The notes under the pieces: generated by a model | What the model saw: the letters and a program-made list of their open reading frames with translations, nothing else | What the model was told of the DNA's origin: nothing | Database searches by the model: none | In this document: positions 23,888 to 32,269 of the stretch, piece after piece | Layout of the letters: each line of letters opens with the position of its first letter | Numbering within the stretch: the stretch's first letter is position 1 | From: Trinickia acidisoli | GTDB lineage: Bacteria > Pseudomonadota > Gammaproteobacteria > Burkholderiales > Burkholderiaceae | Direction: 5' to 3' | DNA length: 64,000 nucleotides | Assembly: GCF_017315725.1 (NCBI RefSeq) | Contig: NZ_JAFLRG010000001.1 | Location: 1,736,001-1,800,000 of the forward strand | Made by a program: the position numbers and the translations under genes

Positions 23888-24115
23888 TCACGCCGCTTGA
23901 GCGCGCATCGTCACGCCTGCGTGCTCGGGCGGGAACACTTGCCACGCGCCGTCGTCGTGGCGGAAGAAGTGCAGAGAAATCGTGCCGCGCGGGCCATCGA
24001 TCTCCACGCGCACGTGATGTTTGCCCTCGGCGCCGGACGCAAACCGCTCGACGCGGATCGAAGCTTCCGGTGCCGGCGCCAGCCATTTTTCAACGACCCA
24101 TCTCAACCGTTTCAT
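23888..24115 (-). CDS. small protein, 75 aa, co-transcribed with receptor
   Basis: The ATG at 24115 follows an excellent ribosome site (AGGAGGAGATC). The product is a soluble 75-residue protein with alternating beta-strand character: RVERFASG, HHVRVEIDGPRGTISLHFFRHDDGAWQVFPPE. I do not recognise a family. It ends 7 bp before the TonB receptor gene and therefore belongs to the same transcript. A longer frame exists upstream but lacks coding character. A role in the alcohol oxidation or metal uptake locus is inferred from linkage only. Confidence 0.75.
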   Translation of the reverse strand: MKRLRWVVEKWLAPAPEASIRVERFASGAEGKHHVRVEIDGPRGTISLHFFRHDDGAWQVFPPEHAGVTMRAQAA

Positions 24116-24273
24116 GATCTCCTCCTGCCGCCTGTCCCATGTATACGTGTCGCTTGCGATTTCCGATGCGCCACGTTCGCGCCGTGTCTCGTCTGCCGTT
24201 TCGTCGCGAGCGTCGTTCGCTTCGATCGGCTTGGAAGCCGGCTTGCCGCTGTTTCCGGCTTGACCTTCCACAA

Positions 24274-24289
24274 TGCGAGAAGCGTGCCA
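24274..24289 (-). promoter_or_regulatory. sigma-54 promoter of small gene and TonB receptor
   Basis: Reverse-strand TGGCACGCTTCTCGCA has the full TGGCAC element and GG-N10-GC spacing. It is about 160 bp before the 75-aa gene and about 100 bp from the palindrome at 24387. Confidence 0.7.
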
Positions 24290-24386
24290 ATGCTTTCTTG
24301 GCAGGCCCGTGTCGGCGCTTTGGGTGAGCCGATCCATTGATCGACGGGCGAATGCGCTCTGTCTTCATCGTTGATGTGTTGCGCAC

Positions 24387-24403
24387 TGTTTCGTTTAGCG
24401 ACA
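24387..24403. promoter_or_regulatory. shared enhancer palindrome between divergent sigma-54 promoters
   Basis: TGTTTCGTTTAGCGACA sits about 100 bp from the leftward promoter at 24274 and 120 bp from the rightward one at 24526. A weaker form (TGTTTCAGTTTGGAACG) lies at 24420. The remainder of the 24116-24745 gap shows no gene. Confidence 0.65.
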
Positions 24404-24525
24404 CCGCGGCGTTCAGACTTGTTTCAGTTTGGAACGCCTTGCTTCGATCGCGCATCGATGGCGAATGCGGTTCGGCGCACATGAGGTGACGACGATGAGA
24501 GCCGCCGCGCACGGTGCGCACGCGA

Positions 24526-24542
24526 TGGCATACGACTTGCAT
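24526..24542 (+). promoter_or_regulatory. sigma-54 promoter of PQQ alcohol dehydrogenase
   Basis: TGGCATACGACTTGCAT is a near-consensus -24/-12 element with GG-N10-GC spacing, leaving a leader of about 190 bp before the start codon at 24746. Confidence 0.75.
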
Positions 24543-24745
24543 TCAGCGAGGCCCGCGGCAATTTATCGCGAATCGAGTGCCTCAGCCTCGACCGATCCAT
24601 GCCGTGACAAATCGACCAACCAAGCTATGCATGAGAGCGGACCGAGTGCTCTGCATGAGGCCGGAGCGAGCGCCGACGCAAGTGTCGACGCACGCGCTCC
24701 GACCGACTCGCACAGCGGCAACTTCGGCCGACACAGGAGACACAC

Positions 24746-26473
24746 ATGACGCGACGTTCAGTTTCGGCCGTATGGCGCACGGCGTTTGCCGCTTGTGCAA
24801 TAGGGGCCATCGGCCTCGCCCCGCAATGCTCGCACGCGGGCAGCGACTATCCACCGGTCACCTACGAGCGCCTCTCGAACGCGCAGAGCGATCCGGGTTG
24901 GCTCACCTACTACCGCACTTACGACGGGCAGTCGCATTCCCCCGCCAAGCAAATCGATACGTCGAACGTGAGCAAGCTCTCGCTCGCATGGAGCTACAAA
25001 TTTCCCGCCGATCTGCAGCAAGGATTCGAGGCAACCCCGGTCGTCAACGGCAGCTATCTTTTCGTTAGTACGCCTAAGGATAACGTCTACGCATTCGATG
25101 CGATCACAGGCAAGCAGCTCTGGAAGTTCGAGCCGAAGCTCGGTCCCGAAGCGTTCAAGAACGCCTGCTGCGACGTCGTCAATCGCGGTGTCGCGCTCTA
25201 CGGCAAGAATGCTTATATCGCGATGCTCGACGGTGAAATCGTCGCACTCGATGCGCAATCGGGGGCCGTCGCCTGGAAAAAGCGCATGTTCGATCCGGGC
25301 ACCGGCTACGCGTTCTCGCTCGCCCCGCTTGCGATCGACGGCGCGATCGTGGTCGGCAACTCGGGCGGCGAATACGGCGCACGCGGGTTCATCGCCGCGC
25401 TCGATCCCGACAACGGCAACGTGCTGTGGAAGCGCACGACGATTCCAAGCGCCCAGGAAAAAGGCGGCGACACCTGGCCCAACGGCATGCAGGCGCACGG
25501 CGGCGGCGCCTCGTGGCTGACCGGCACCTTCGATCCGGCCACGAAGACGCTGTTCTGGGGCGTCGGCAATCCGGGCCCGTGGCTCGCGAAGCTGCGCCCC
25601 GGCAGCAACCTCTACACCGATTCGCTGCTCGCGCTCGATCCGAAAACAGGCGACATCAAATGGCACTACCAATACACGCGTAACGACACGTGGGACTACG
25701 ACGGCGTGAACACGCCGGTCCTTGCGAAGATCCAATACGACGGCAAGGACTACGACGCCATCATCCATGCCGATCGCAACGGCTTTTTCCACGCGATCGA
25801 TCGCGCGACGGGCAAGCTCATCTACGCCAGCGCGTTCGTGAAGGCGACTTCGGTCACCGGTTATACGCATGACGGCGAGCCGATCGAGGACGCTTCGAAG
25901 TACCCCAACGTCGGCACGACGATCGATACCTGCCCGAGCTTTCTGGGCGGCAAGAACTGGTGGTCCGTCTCGTACGATCCGGCCAAGCATCTGGCGTTCG
26001 TGCCGTCGCTGCATGCGTGCATGAGCCTCTCGGGCAAGTCGGTCAGCTACATGGAGGGCTTGCCCTATCTCGGCGAAGGCTTCGAGATCGAGCCCGAACC
26101 CGGCAGCCACGGCTACGGCGAGTTGCAGGCGATCGACGTGGACACGGGCAAGAAGGTCTGGAGCCATTGGAGCAAGATGCCGTGGAACGGTGGCGTGGCG
26201 AGCACGGCCGGCGGCCTGGCGTTCAGCGGTTCGCTCGACGGCCACCTCTACGCGTTCGACGAAGCGACGGGCAAGGTCCTCTGGCAGAGCCCGAAGCTGG
26301 CGAGCGGCATCGTCGCGCAGCCCTCCGTGTTCGAAGCGCACGGGCAAGAGTACGTGGCCGTGCTCGCCGGTTACGGCGGCGCGAACCCGATCTGGGGCGG
26401 CCCGATGGCGAAGATTGCGGACAAGGTGCCGCGCGGGGGCACGCTCTATGTGTTCGCCTTGCATCACGGCTGA
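24746..26473 (+). CDS. lanthanide-type PQQ alcohol dehydrogenase (XoxF/PedH-like)
   Basis: This 575-aa periplasmic quinoprotein would oxidise methanol, ethanol or related alcohols. After a signal peptide (to about residue 30) it shows eight-bladed propeller W-motifs such as GKVLWQSPKL. It has the vicinal disulfide Cys141-Cys142 below the PQQ ring and the catalytic segment WDYDGVN with Asp317 and Asp319. The second Asp is the extra metal ligand of lanthanide-dependent enzymes; calcium enzymes have a small residue there. The AGGAGAC ribosome site fits the start. It is followed by a XoxJ-cytochrome fusion. Substrate preference is not decided by sequence. Confidence 0.93.
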   Translation: MTRRSVSAVWRTAFAACAIGAIGLAPQCSHAGSDYPPVTYERLSNAQSDPGWLTYYRTYDGQSHSPAKQIDTSNVSKLSLAWSYKFPADLQQGFEATPVVNGSYLFVSTPKDNVYAFDAITGKQLWKFEPKLGPEAFKNACCDVVNRGVALYGKNAYIAMLDGEIVALDAQSGAVAWKKRMFDPGTGYAFSLAPLAIDGAIVVGNSGGEYGARGFIAALDPDNGNVLWKRTTIPSAQEKGGDTWPNGMQAHGGGASWLTGTFDPATKTLFWGVGNPGPWLAKLRPGSNLYTDSLLALDPKTGDIKWHYQYTRNDTWDYDGVNTPVLAKIQYDGKDYDAIIHADRNGFFHAIDRATGKLIYASAFVKATSVTGYTHDGEPIEDASKYPNVGTTIDTCPSFLGGKNWWSVSYDPAKHLAFVPSLHACMSLSGKSVSYMEGLPYLGEGFEIEPEPGSHGYGELQAIDVDTGKKVWSHWSKMPWNGGVASTAGGLAFSGSLDGHLYAFDEATGKVLWQSPKLASGIVAQPSVFEAHGQEYVAVLAGYGGANPIWGGPMAKIADKVPRGGTLYVFALHHG

Positions 26474-26585
26474 TTCGCGCGGCCTAGATTAGCCCGCCTC
26501 ATCTCAAGCGCTGGTATGAAGCGTCACGGCCGCCCGCTCGGTGCGGCGGTCGTGGCGCGACGCAGCACTCATCGAAAGTACGATC

Positions 26586-27878
26586 ATGAAAACGCATCTT
26601 CAGCATTTTGCGGTGGCCGCGGTGGCCGCCTCCGCACTCGCCATCGCTTCGTCGTCAGCGGCGGCGACGCCGATTCGCATCTGCACGTTCCCGGGCAGCC
26701 CCTCGGCTACGCTCGACAAGGTCGTTGCGCAGGAGGCGTTCAAGACGGCAGGCATCGCCGCCACGTTCGTCGAGCATGGCATCCCCGGCGGCGACGATGA
26801 CGACGGCGTCTCTTTGAAGGAGTTGCACCAGACGCTCGGCCACGGTTGCGATGTCATCGCGGGTTTTCCGCGTTCGTCCGTTGCCGATGCTTCGGGCAGC
26901 ACGATGCTGTTTTCCCGCGGCTATTTGCGGGCGGACTACGTCAGCGTCGAGACGGGCACGCACATGCATGGGCACGCGGCGGATGAGGTTGTCGCTGCGA
27001 CCTATGGAAGCCCTTCGCAATTGATTGCGGTTCAGGAGCAGCACGTGCGCTTCGATCTCGAGAACACACCCGAGCTGACCGTCGATGCCGTCGCGAGCGG
27101 CCGGGCGATACGCGCGATCGTCTGGTATCCGGCTGTCGTCGCCTATCGGCAAGCGCACGCGGGGCAGCGCTTCGATGTACGCAAGACGCGCTCGCCTTAT
27201 TCCGCTTGGCGGCTCGTCTTCGCGTTCGGTTCGAACGAAAGGGCTTTGCAGCGGAAGGTCGACACCGCACTCGGCGCAATGACGGCCGATGGGCGTCTCG
27301 CCAAGCTCACGCGCGCTTGGACGCTGCCCGCTACGATGCAGGCCGCGCAAGCCACACCAGCCGTGCCCGCGACGTCCGCCGCGCTCACCTATCTCGACGG
27401 TCCCGTCGCCGGCGCACGCCTGGGCATGCTGCGCGATGCGGCTTACTCGGCGCGCATGTCCGGTCGGATCGAGAAGGTGTCGGCCGGCGGCGGCTCCGCC
27501 GCGCCATCGTTCGATCGCGCCCAGGTCCTGCACGGCAAGCGTTTGTATGCGAGCAACTGCGCGAAGTGTCATGGCGCGGATATGCAAGGCATCACCGCGC
27601 CGGCGCTCAGCGGTGCGGCGTTCGCGCCCGCGGCCAATGCGCATCTGACGATCGGCGGCGTGTATGGCTACATGTCGACCAACATGCCGGCCGATCGTCC
27701 GGGCAAGCTGAAGGACGGCGAGTATGCCGACATCATGGCGTTTCTCCTGAATGCGAACGGGTACGGCCCGGGCAGCACGAAAATGACGGCGGATATCGCG
27801 AAGGGATCGACGGCGCTGCTCAATGCCGGTCCGCAAAGCGCCGCGCGTGCGGGCGTGCCCGCGGCGTCGCCGAAGTGA
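26586..27878 (+). CDS. XoxJ-like periplasmic protein fused to cytochrome c
   Basis: This 430-aa protein starts at the ATG at 26586 with a signal peptide ending SSSAAA. Residues 28-260 resemble the XoxJ/MxaJ periplasmic binding proteins that accompany quinoprotein dehydrogenases (IRICTFPGSPSATLDKVV, DVIAGFPRS, AVVAYRQAHAGQRFDV). Residues 310-415 form a class I cytochrome c with the haem motif CAKCH at 325-329 and a possible axial Met in MSTNMPADRPGKL. In most systems these are two separate genes (xoxJ, xoxG). The fusion would deliver an electron acceptor together with the maturation or docking partner. It lies 112 bp after the dehydrogenase and is likely co-transcribed. Confidence 0.88.
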   Translation: MKTHLQHFAVAAVAASALAIASSSAAATPIRICTFPGSPSATLDKVVAQEAFKTAGIAATFVEHGIPGGDDDDGVSLKELHQTLGHGCDVIAGFPRSSVADASGSTMLFSRGYLRADYVSVETGTHMHGHAADEVVAATYGSPSQLIAVQEQHVRFDLENTPELTVDAVASGRAIRAIVWYPAVVAYRQAHAGQRFDVRKTRSPYSAWRLVFAFGSNERALQRKVDTALGAMTADGRLAKLTRAWTLPATMQAAQATPAVPATSAALTYLDGPVAGARLGMLRDAAYSARMSGRIEKVSAGGGSAAPSFDRAQVLHGKRLYASNCAKCHGADMQGITAPALSGAAFAPAANAHLTIGGVYGYMSTNMPADRPGKLKDGEYADIMAFLLNANGYGPGSTKMTADIAKGSTALLNAGPQSAARAGVPAASPK

Positions 27879-28038
27879 AGGCCTGGTCGGCAAGCTCCTC
27901 CGATCTCAGGGATCGAGCGTCGAGCTCGTTGCTCGGCGTCGAAGCATCCAGTCGCGGCGCTGCGTGAGCGGACATCGACGCAGGAGGTGCCCGCTATGAA
28001 AAGCGCTTCGAGTGGCCGAAGGCGATAAGGAGTGAATC

Positions 28039-28896
28039 GTGCGAACGCAAGTCGCAGCGGATCGGGGCGAGCGCGGTCGGCTTGGCGTGATCGCCGCCGT
28101 GGTGCTCTTGCTGCACGGGTTTGCCGCGATGCGCCTATACGAGCATGACGCGGCGTCCCATGCCTCGCCGCACGTCGACATCCGTATCGTTGCCGCGCTC
28201 GAGCACTCGCCTGTCGACGACGCACCTCGCACGGAATCGGTTGCGCATGAAATGCCGCACGACGATCCACTGTATCGCGGCACCGATCCCACGCAGCGCG
28301 TCGCGGGTCGGCTTGCCGTTCCCAAATCGCGCGCTGCAATGCCCGTGCTGGACAAACGCGCTCGTGACTTGTCGCGGCCGGCTACGCGAGAGACGCCACG
28401 CTCGATCCCAGTGGCGAGCGAGCGCACCGCGCCTGCCCACGACAACGCGGTGGCGCACGAACCGCCGACCCAAGAGGCAGTGCCACAGGATCTGAGTACG
28501 TCCGTCTCATCGACAAGGCCCGCTTCGATGCAGCGGGTTGCAAGCGAGCCTGCGCAGCGCGCGGACCAAGAGGGCGGGCAGACCCCTGAGCCGAACGCCC
28601 CGCGCGATGCTGCGAGTGAGCCGACCTTCAACGCGGCCTACCTGCACAATCCCGCCGCAGCCTATCCGCCCGTGGCCCTTCAACGCGGATGGCAGGGAAC
28701 GGTGCTGATGAACGTTCACGTGCTCGCGAGCGGCTGCGCGCAGGGCGTCTCGGTCATCGAATCGAGCGGCCATGCTTTGCTCGACGACGCGGCCGTCGCG
28801 ACGGTTTCGGGCTGGCGCTTCGTGCCCGCGCGACGCGCGGGGCAGGCCGTCGACGGATGGGTGAACGTGCCCGTCGTCTTCAAGCTCGACGAGTGA
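28039..28896 (+). CDS. TonB family energy transducer
   Basis: This 285-aa protein uses a GTG start after an AAGGAG site. One N-terminal membrane anchor (LGVIAAVVLLLHGFAAM) is followed by a long Pro/Ala/Arg-rich periplasmic stretch (40-195). The C-terminal TonB domain follows (AAAYPPVALQRGWQGTVLM, VIESSGHALLDDAAVATVSGWRFVPA, NVPVVFKL). It probably powers the TonB receptor at 21565. No ExbB or ExbD genes are adjacent. It is the third gene of the xoxF-like unit, after a 160-bp gap. Confidence 0.9.
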   Translation: MRTQVAADRGERGRLGVIAAVVLLLHGFAAMRLYEHDAASHASPHVDIRIVAALEHSPVDDAPRTESVAHEMPHDDPLYRGTDPTQRVAGRLAVPKSRAAMPVLDKRARDLSRPATRETPRSIPVASERTAPAHDNAVAHEPPTQEAVPQDLSTSVSSTRPASMQRVASEPAQRADQEGGQTPEPNAPRDAASEPTFNAAYLHNPAAAYPPVALQRGWQGTVLMNVHVLASGCAQGVSVIESSGHALLDDAAVATVSGWRFVPARRAGQAVDGWVNVPVVFKLDE

Positions 28897-28925
28897 ACGC
28901 AGCACGCCGAAAAGGCGCTCGCCAC

Positions 28926-28942
28926 TGTCGCAAATTGCGACA
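28926..28942. promoter_or_regulatory. enhancer palindrome upstream of aldehyde dehydrogenase
   Basis: TGTCGCAAATTGCGACA is a perfect inverted repeat; the symmetry extends 3 bp further on each side (28923-28945). It is 93 bp upstream of the sigma-54 promoter. A weaker related site (TGTTCCGAATTGAAGCA) is at 28967. Confidence 0.75.
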
Positions 28943-29034
28943 GTGGGCAAGACGATGAATCAGGTCTGTTCCGAATTGAAGCACCGCGACTCCCGCGGCT
29001 ATTCATCTTCGTCATGCCTATCGGCGTTTCTCGT

Positions 29035-29049
29035 TGGCATGCTTGTTGC
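29035..29049 (+). promoter_or_regulatory. sigma-54 promoter of aldehyde dehydrogenase
   Basis: TGGCATGCTTGTTGC matches TGGCAC-N5-TTGC with GG and GC 10 bp apart, 87 bp before the start codon. Confidence 0.75.
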
Positions 29050-29135
29050 CTAATGAGGGCGCAGCCATCTCGGCGCTGTGATTGTGACTCGTTGTGACTT
29101 CCATTTTTAGATAACGCCATCGAAGGAGACATGCA

Positions 29136-30662
29136 ATGGACCTGTTTGACTTGAAACAGCTCGGCCTGGACGTCGAATTTCCTTATCGCAAGCAGTACGA
29201 GAACTATATCGGTGGCAAATGGGTGGCTCCGCTCGGCGTGGATTATTTCGAGAATGTCTCGCCCATCAACGGCAAGCCGTTCTGCCGCATTCCGCGTTCC
29301 GGCGCCGCCGATATCGAGATCGCCCTCGACGCGGCTCACGCCGCGCGGCGCAAATGGAGCAAGACGTCTCCCACCGAGCGTTCGAACTTGCTGCTGGCGG
29401 CAGCCGATCGCATGGAGAAGAACTTGAAGCTGCTCGCTGTCGCCGAAACGATCGACAACGGCAAGCCGCTGCGCGAGACGATGGCGGCCGACCTGCCGCT
29501 CGCCGTCGACCACTTCCGTTATTTCGCCGGCTGCATCCGCGCGCAGGAAGGGGCCATTTCGGAGATCGACGACAACACGGTCGCCTACCACTTCCACGAG
29601 CCGATGGGCGTCGTCGGGCAGATCATCCCCTGGAACTTCCCGCTGTTGATGGCGTCGTGGAAGCTCGCACCCGCGCTCGCGGCCGGATGCTGCGTCGTGA
29701 TGAAGCCGGCCGAGCAAACGCCGGCGTCGGTGCTCGTGCTGATGGAGTTGATCGGCGATCTGTTCCCGCCCGGCGTGGTCAACATCGTGAACGGTTTCGG
29801 CAAGGAAGCGGGCGAGGCACTTGCGACGAGCAAGCGCATCGCGAAGATCGCGTTTACCGGGTCGACGCCGGTCGGCAAGCACATCCTGCGCGCGGCTGCC
29901 GACAATCTGATTCCGTCGACGGTCGAACTCGGCGGTAAGAGCCCGAACGTCTTCTTCGCCGATGTCTTGGACCATGACGATGCATTCCTCGACAAAGCGC
30001 TCGAAGGGCTCGCCATGTTCGCGCTCAATCAGGGCGAAGTCTGCACGTGCCCATCGCGCGTGCTGATTCAAGAATCGATTTACGAGCGCTTCATCGAGAA
30101 AGCCATCGCGCGCGTGGATCGCATCAAGGCCGGGCATCCGCTCGACATGCAAACGATGATCGGCGCGCAAGCCTCGCAGCAGCAACTCGACAAGATCCTC
30201 ACGTACATCGACATCGGCCGTGGAGAGGGCGCGCAGTGTCTCACCGGCGGGGCACGCACGGCACCCACGCCCGATCTCGGCACCGGCTTCTATGTGCAGC
30301 CGACGATGCTGCTCGGCAATAACAAGATGCGCGTGTTCCAGGAGGAAATCTTCGGGCCCGTGGCCTCGGTGATGACGTTCAAGGACGAGCAGGAAGCGAT
30401 CGAGATCGCCAACGACACGTACTACGGTCTCGGCGCCGGCGTGTGGACCCGCAACGGGACGCGTGCCTATCGGATGGGCCGGGAGATCGAAGCGGGCCGC
30501 ATCTGGACCAACTGTTATCACCTGTATCCGGCGCACGCGGCATTCGGTGGATACAAGCAGTCGGGCATCGGGCGCGAAACCCACAAGAAGGCGCTCGAGA
30601 ACTATCAGCAGACGAAGTGCTTGCTCGTGAGCTACCAAGCCGAGGCGCTCGGGTTCTTCTAA
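29136..30662 (+). CDS. NAD-dependent aldehyde dehydrogenase (ExaC-like)
   Basis: This 508-aa enzyme would oxidise the aldehyde made by the PQQ dehydrogenase to the acid. Visible parts are the NAD-binding [17 protein letters not shown] and [11 protein letters not shown], the general base in VELGGKSPN (Glu), and the catalytic Cys in [11 protein letters not shown]. Also present are [10 protein letters not shown] and the C-terminal [18 protein letters not shown]. The N-terminus ([27 protein letters not shown]) is like acetaldehyde dehydrogenases of the ExaC/AldB group. It has a strong ribosome site (GAAGGAGAC) and its own sigma-54 promoter. Confidence 0.95.
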   Translation: MDLFDLKQLGLDVEFPYRKQYENYIGGKWVAPLGVDYFENVSPINGKPFCRIPRSGAADIEIALDAAHAARRKWSKTSPTERSNLLLAAADRMEKNLKLLAVAETIDNGKPLRETMAADLPLAVDHFRYFAGCIRAQEGAISEIDDNTVAYHFHEPMGVVGQIIPWNFPLLMASWKLAPALAAGCCVVMKPAEQTPASVLVLMELIGDLFPPGVVNIVNGFGKEAGEALATSKRIAKIAFTGSTPVGKHILRAAADNLIPSTVELGGKSPNVFFADVLDHDDAFLDKALEGLAMFALNQGEVCTCPSRVLIQESIYERFIEKAIARVDRIKAGHPLDMQTMIGAQASQQQLDKILTYIDIGRGEGAQCLTGGARTAPTPDLGTGFYVQPTMLLGNNKMRVFQEEIFGPVASVMTFKDEQEAIEIANDTYYGLGAGVWTRNGTRAYRMGREIEAGRIWTNCYHLYPAHAAFGGYKQSGIGRETHKKALENYQQTKCLLVSYQAEALGFF

Positions 30663-30684
30663 CCGCACCCGCGACGCGACAACG

Positions 30685-31653
30685 ATGCGCCGTATCCGCC
30701 GTGACGGGCATGCGATTGCTTATACGGTTGCGGGCGACGTCGGCGCTCAACCGATCGTCGTGGTGCACGGCGGACCGGGCAGCGGCAGCCACCCGGGCAT
30801 GCTCGCGCCGTTCGGCGGCTTGGCGGTGTGTGCCGTGTCGGTCGATCAGCGCGGCGCGGGCGCATCGTTGCCGCGCGGCCGATTGCGCCACAATCGCACG
30901 GACCGTCTCGTCGCCGATCTCGAGGCGGTTCGACGCGCGCTCGGCTTTGAGCAGTGGCATGTCGCTGGAGGATCGTGGGGCGCGGCGCTCGCACTCGCCT
31001 ACGCGGGAACGCATCCCGAGCGCGTGTCGGGGATCGTGTTGCGCGGTCTTTTTCTCACGTCGCGCCGCGAGGTGCGCAGTCTATTCGTCACGTCGCGTTC
31101 GCGCGCGCCGCGCGAGTGGCTGCGCTTGTCACGCGCAGCGGGGGGCGGGCGGCCCAGCATGCTGTTCGAGCGCTGCGCCAAGCGGCTAGCGGCCGGCGCG
31201 CCGCATGCATGCAGTCTCGCCGTCGCACGTGCGTGGCGCGACTACGAGGCGGCTGTGCTCGCGTCGGCGCATTGGCCACGCGGCAGACCCGTTGCGAGGC
31301 GTCCGCGCGCAACCGACGAGGCACTCGTCGCGAAGTACCGGATTCAGGCCCACTATCTGCGCCACGATTGTTGGCTCGGCGAGCGGCGGCTCCTCGCGCT
31401 CGCGCGTGAAGTCGAACGGGCTGGCATTCCAGCGTATGCGATCCACGGCCTGCGCGATCCGGTATGTCCGCCCGGCAACGTGCAACGCCTGGCGCGTGCG
31501 ATCCCCGGCGTGCGGGCCGAGTTCGCGAACGCCGGTCATCTCGCGAGCAAACCCGCGCTCGGACGTGCGCTCGCGCGTACGGTCGAGACGATGCTCAACG
31601 CGTCGTTGCTCGACGACAAAGCGTGGCCTGTGACGAAACCCCGCGAGCCTTAG
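30685..31653 (+). CDS. proline iminopeptidase-like alpha/beta hydrolase
   Basis: This 322-aa hydrolase carries the oxyanion motif HGGPGSGSHPG, DQRGAGAS, the nucleophile elbow GGSWGAALAL, and the C-terminal acid and base regions (GLRDPVCPPGNV, NAGHLASKP). These match the proline iminopeptidase (S33) family, which removes N-terminal proline from peptides. The middle cap domain is arginine-rich and shorter than usual in places. It starts 22 bp after the aldehyde dehydrogenase stop, so it may share its transcript. The stop codon lies in the loop of the following terminator. Confidence 0.85.
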   Translation: MRRIRRDGHAIAYTVAGDVGAQPIVVVHGGPGSGSHPGMLAPFGGLAVCAVSVDQRGAGASLPRGRLRHNRTDRLVADLEAVRRALGFEQWHVAGGSWGAALALAYAGTHPERVSGIVLRGLFLTSRREVRSLFVTSRSRAPREWLRLSRAAGGGRPSMLFERCAKRLAAGAPHACSLAVARAWRDYEAAVLASAHWPRGRPVARRPRATDEALVAKYRIQAHYLRHDCWLGERRLLALAREVERAGIPAYAIHGLRDPVCPPGNVQRLARAIPGVRAEFANAGHLASKPALGRALARTVETMLNASLLDDKAWPVTKPREP

Positions 31654-31671
31654 CACTCGCGGGGTTTCGTC
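31632..31671 (+). terminator. rho-independent terminator overlapping gene end
   Basis: GACGAAACCCCGCGAG pairs with CTCGCGGGGTTTCGTC around a short loop that contains the TAG stop of the iminopeptidase gene. It likely ends the aldehyde dehydrogenase transcript and may work in both directions. Confidence 0.75.
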
Positions 31672-31725
31672 ATGCGTGCGTGCCCGCCGACGGCCTATCG
31701 GCGCAAGCCGCAACGATTTTCCGCG

Positions 31726-32154
31726 TCAGTGAGCGTGAGCCGCCGCGCGAATGGCGTCGCCGAGTGCGGCGTTGTCATAGCCGCGCCCGCCGATTCCCCA
31801 TGCACCATCCTCGGCATAAACGACATTGACCCAGACGTGCTCGGGCGCGAGCTTGCCGCTCGATGCGCGGGCGACGATCTCGGTCGCCCGCGCGATGAAG
31901 CTTCGCTTGGCATCGGGCGATGCAAGCGCCACAGCAGGCAGTTTCAGCTCGACGAACGCCGCGGCCGCCGCTCGTCCTCCCGAGAAGATCCGATTGCGCG
32001 GCAAGACGTTCAGCGTGCCTACGACGTTCGGAATCATGAATGCGTTGTCTTGCAGGCCCTCGATGTCGAGCAGTGCGTGGGTCAATTCGGCAAATACCTT
32101 TGCTTCGGCCTCGGAATTGAAAACGCCTTCCGGTACGGTCAATGTGATCGGCAT
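31726..32154 (-). CDS. tautomerase family protein (4-OT-like)
   Basis: This 142-aa protein begins Met-Pro, so Pro1 becomes the catalytic base after Met removal, as in 4-oxalocrotonate tautomerase relatives. Two related beta-alpha-beta halves can be seen (ITLTVPEGVF...; AFVELKLPAVALASPDAKRSFIARATEIVARA, then EHVWVNVVYAEDGAWGIGGRGY). The length is that of fused two-unit tautomerases. The substrate is unknown. It is divergent from a TetR regulator that probably represses it through the repeats at 32198-32248. Confidence 0.85.
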   Translation of the reverse strand: MPITLTVPEGVFNSEAEAKVFAELTHALLDIEGLQDNAFMIPNVVGTLNVLPRNRIFSGGRAAAAAFVELKLPAVALASPDAKRSFIARATEIVARASSGKLAPEHVWVNVVYAEDGAWGIGGRGYDNAALGDAIRAAAHAH

Positions 32155-32197
32155 AGCAATACCTCCTGGTCGGTAGGCTGGGACGTGTTATAAATAG

Positions 32198-32248
32198 CGA
32201 TCGCTCTCTATAGAATACATATCGATCGCTCTCTATTCAATAGAGAGC
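32198..32248. promoter_or_regulatory. TetR operator repeats between divergent genes
   Basis: The 14-mer CGATCGCTCTCTAT occurs at 32198 and 32223, 25 bp apart. The second copy runs into a perfect 21-bp inverted repeat (32228-32248, arms GCTCTCTATT and AATAGAGAGC). The AT-rich block overlaps the likely promoters of both genes. Confidence 0.7.
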
Positions 32249-32269
32249 ATATGCTCTGTAAGGTTTTTT

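Noticed and set aside
24429..24749. 106-codon plus-strand frame upstream of the alcohol dehydrogenase
   Set aside because: It spans the sigma-54 promoter and leader, and its composition is not protein-like.
24758..26467. 569-codon open frame antisense to the PQQ alcohol dehydrogenase
   Set aside because: The plus-strand gene has all family motifs; the antisense frame has arginine- and valine-heavy composition typical of mirrored high-GC coding DNA.
28716..30668. 650-codon open frame antisense to the aldehyde dehydrogenase
   Set aside because: It is a shadow of a clear aldehyde dehydrogenase and has no recognisable domain.
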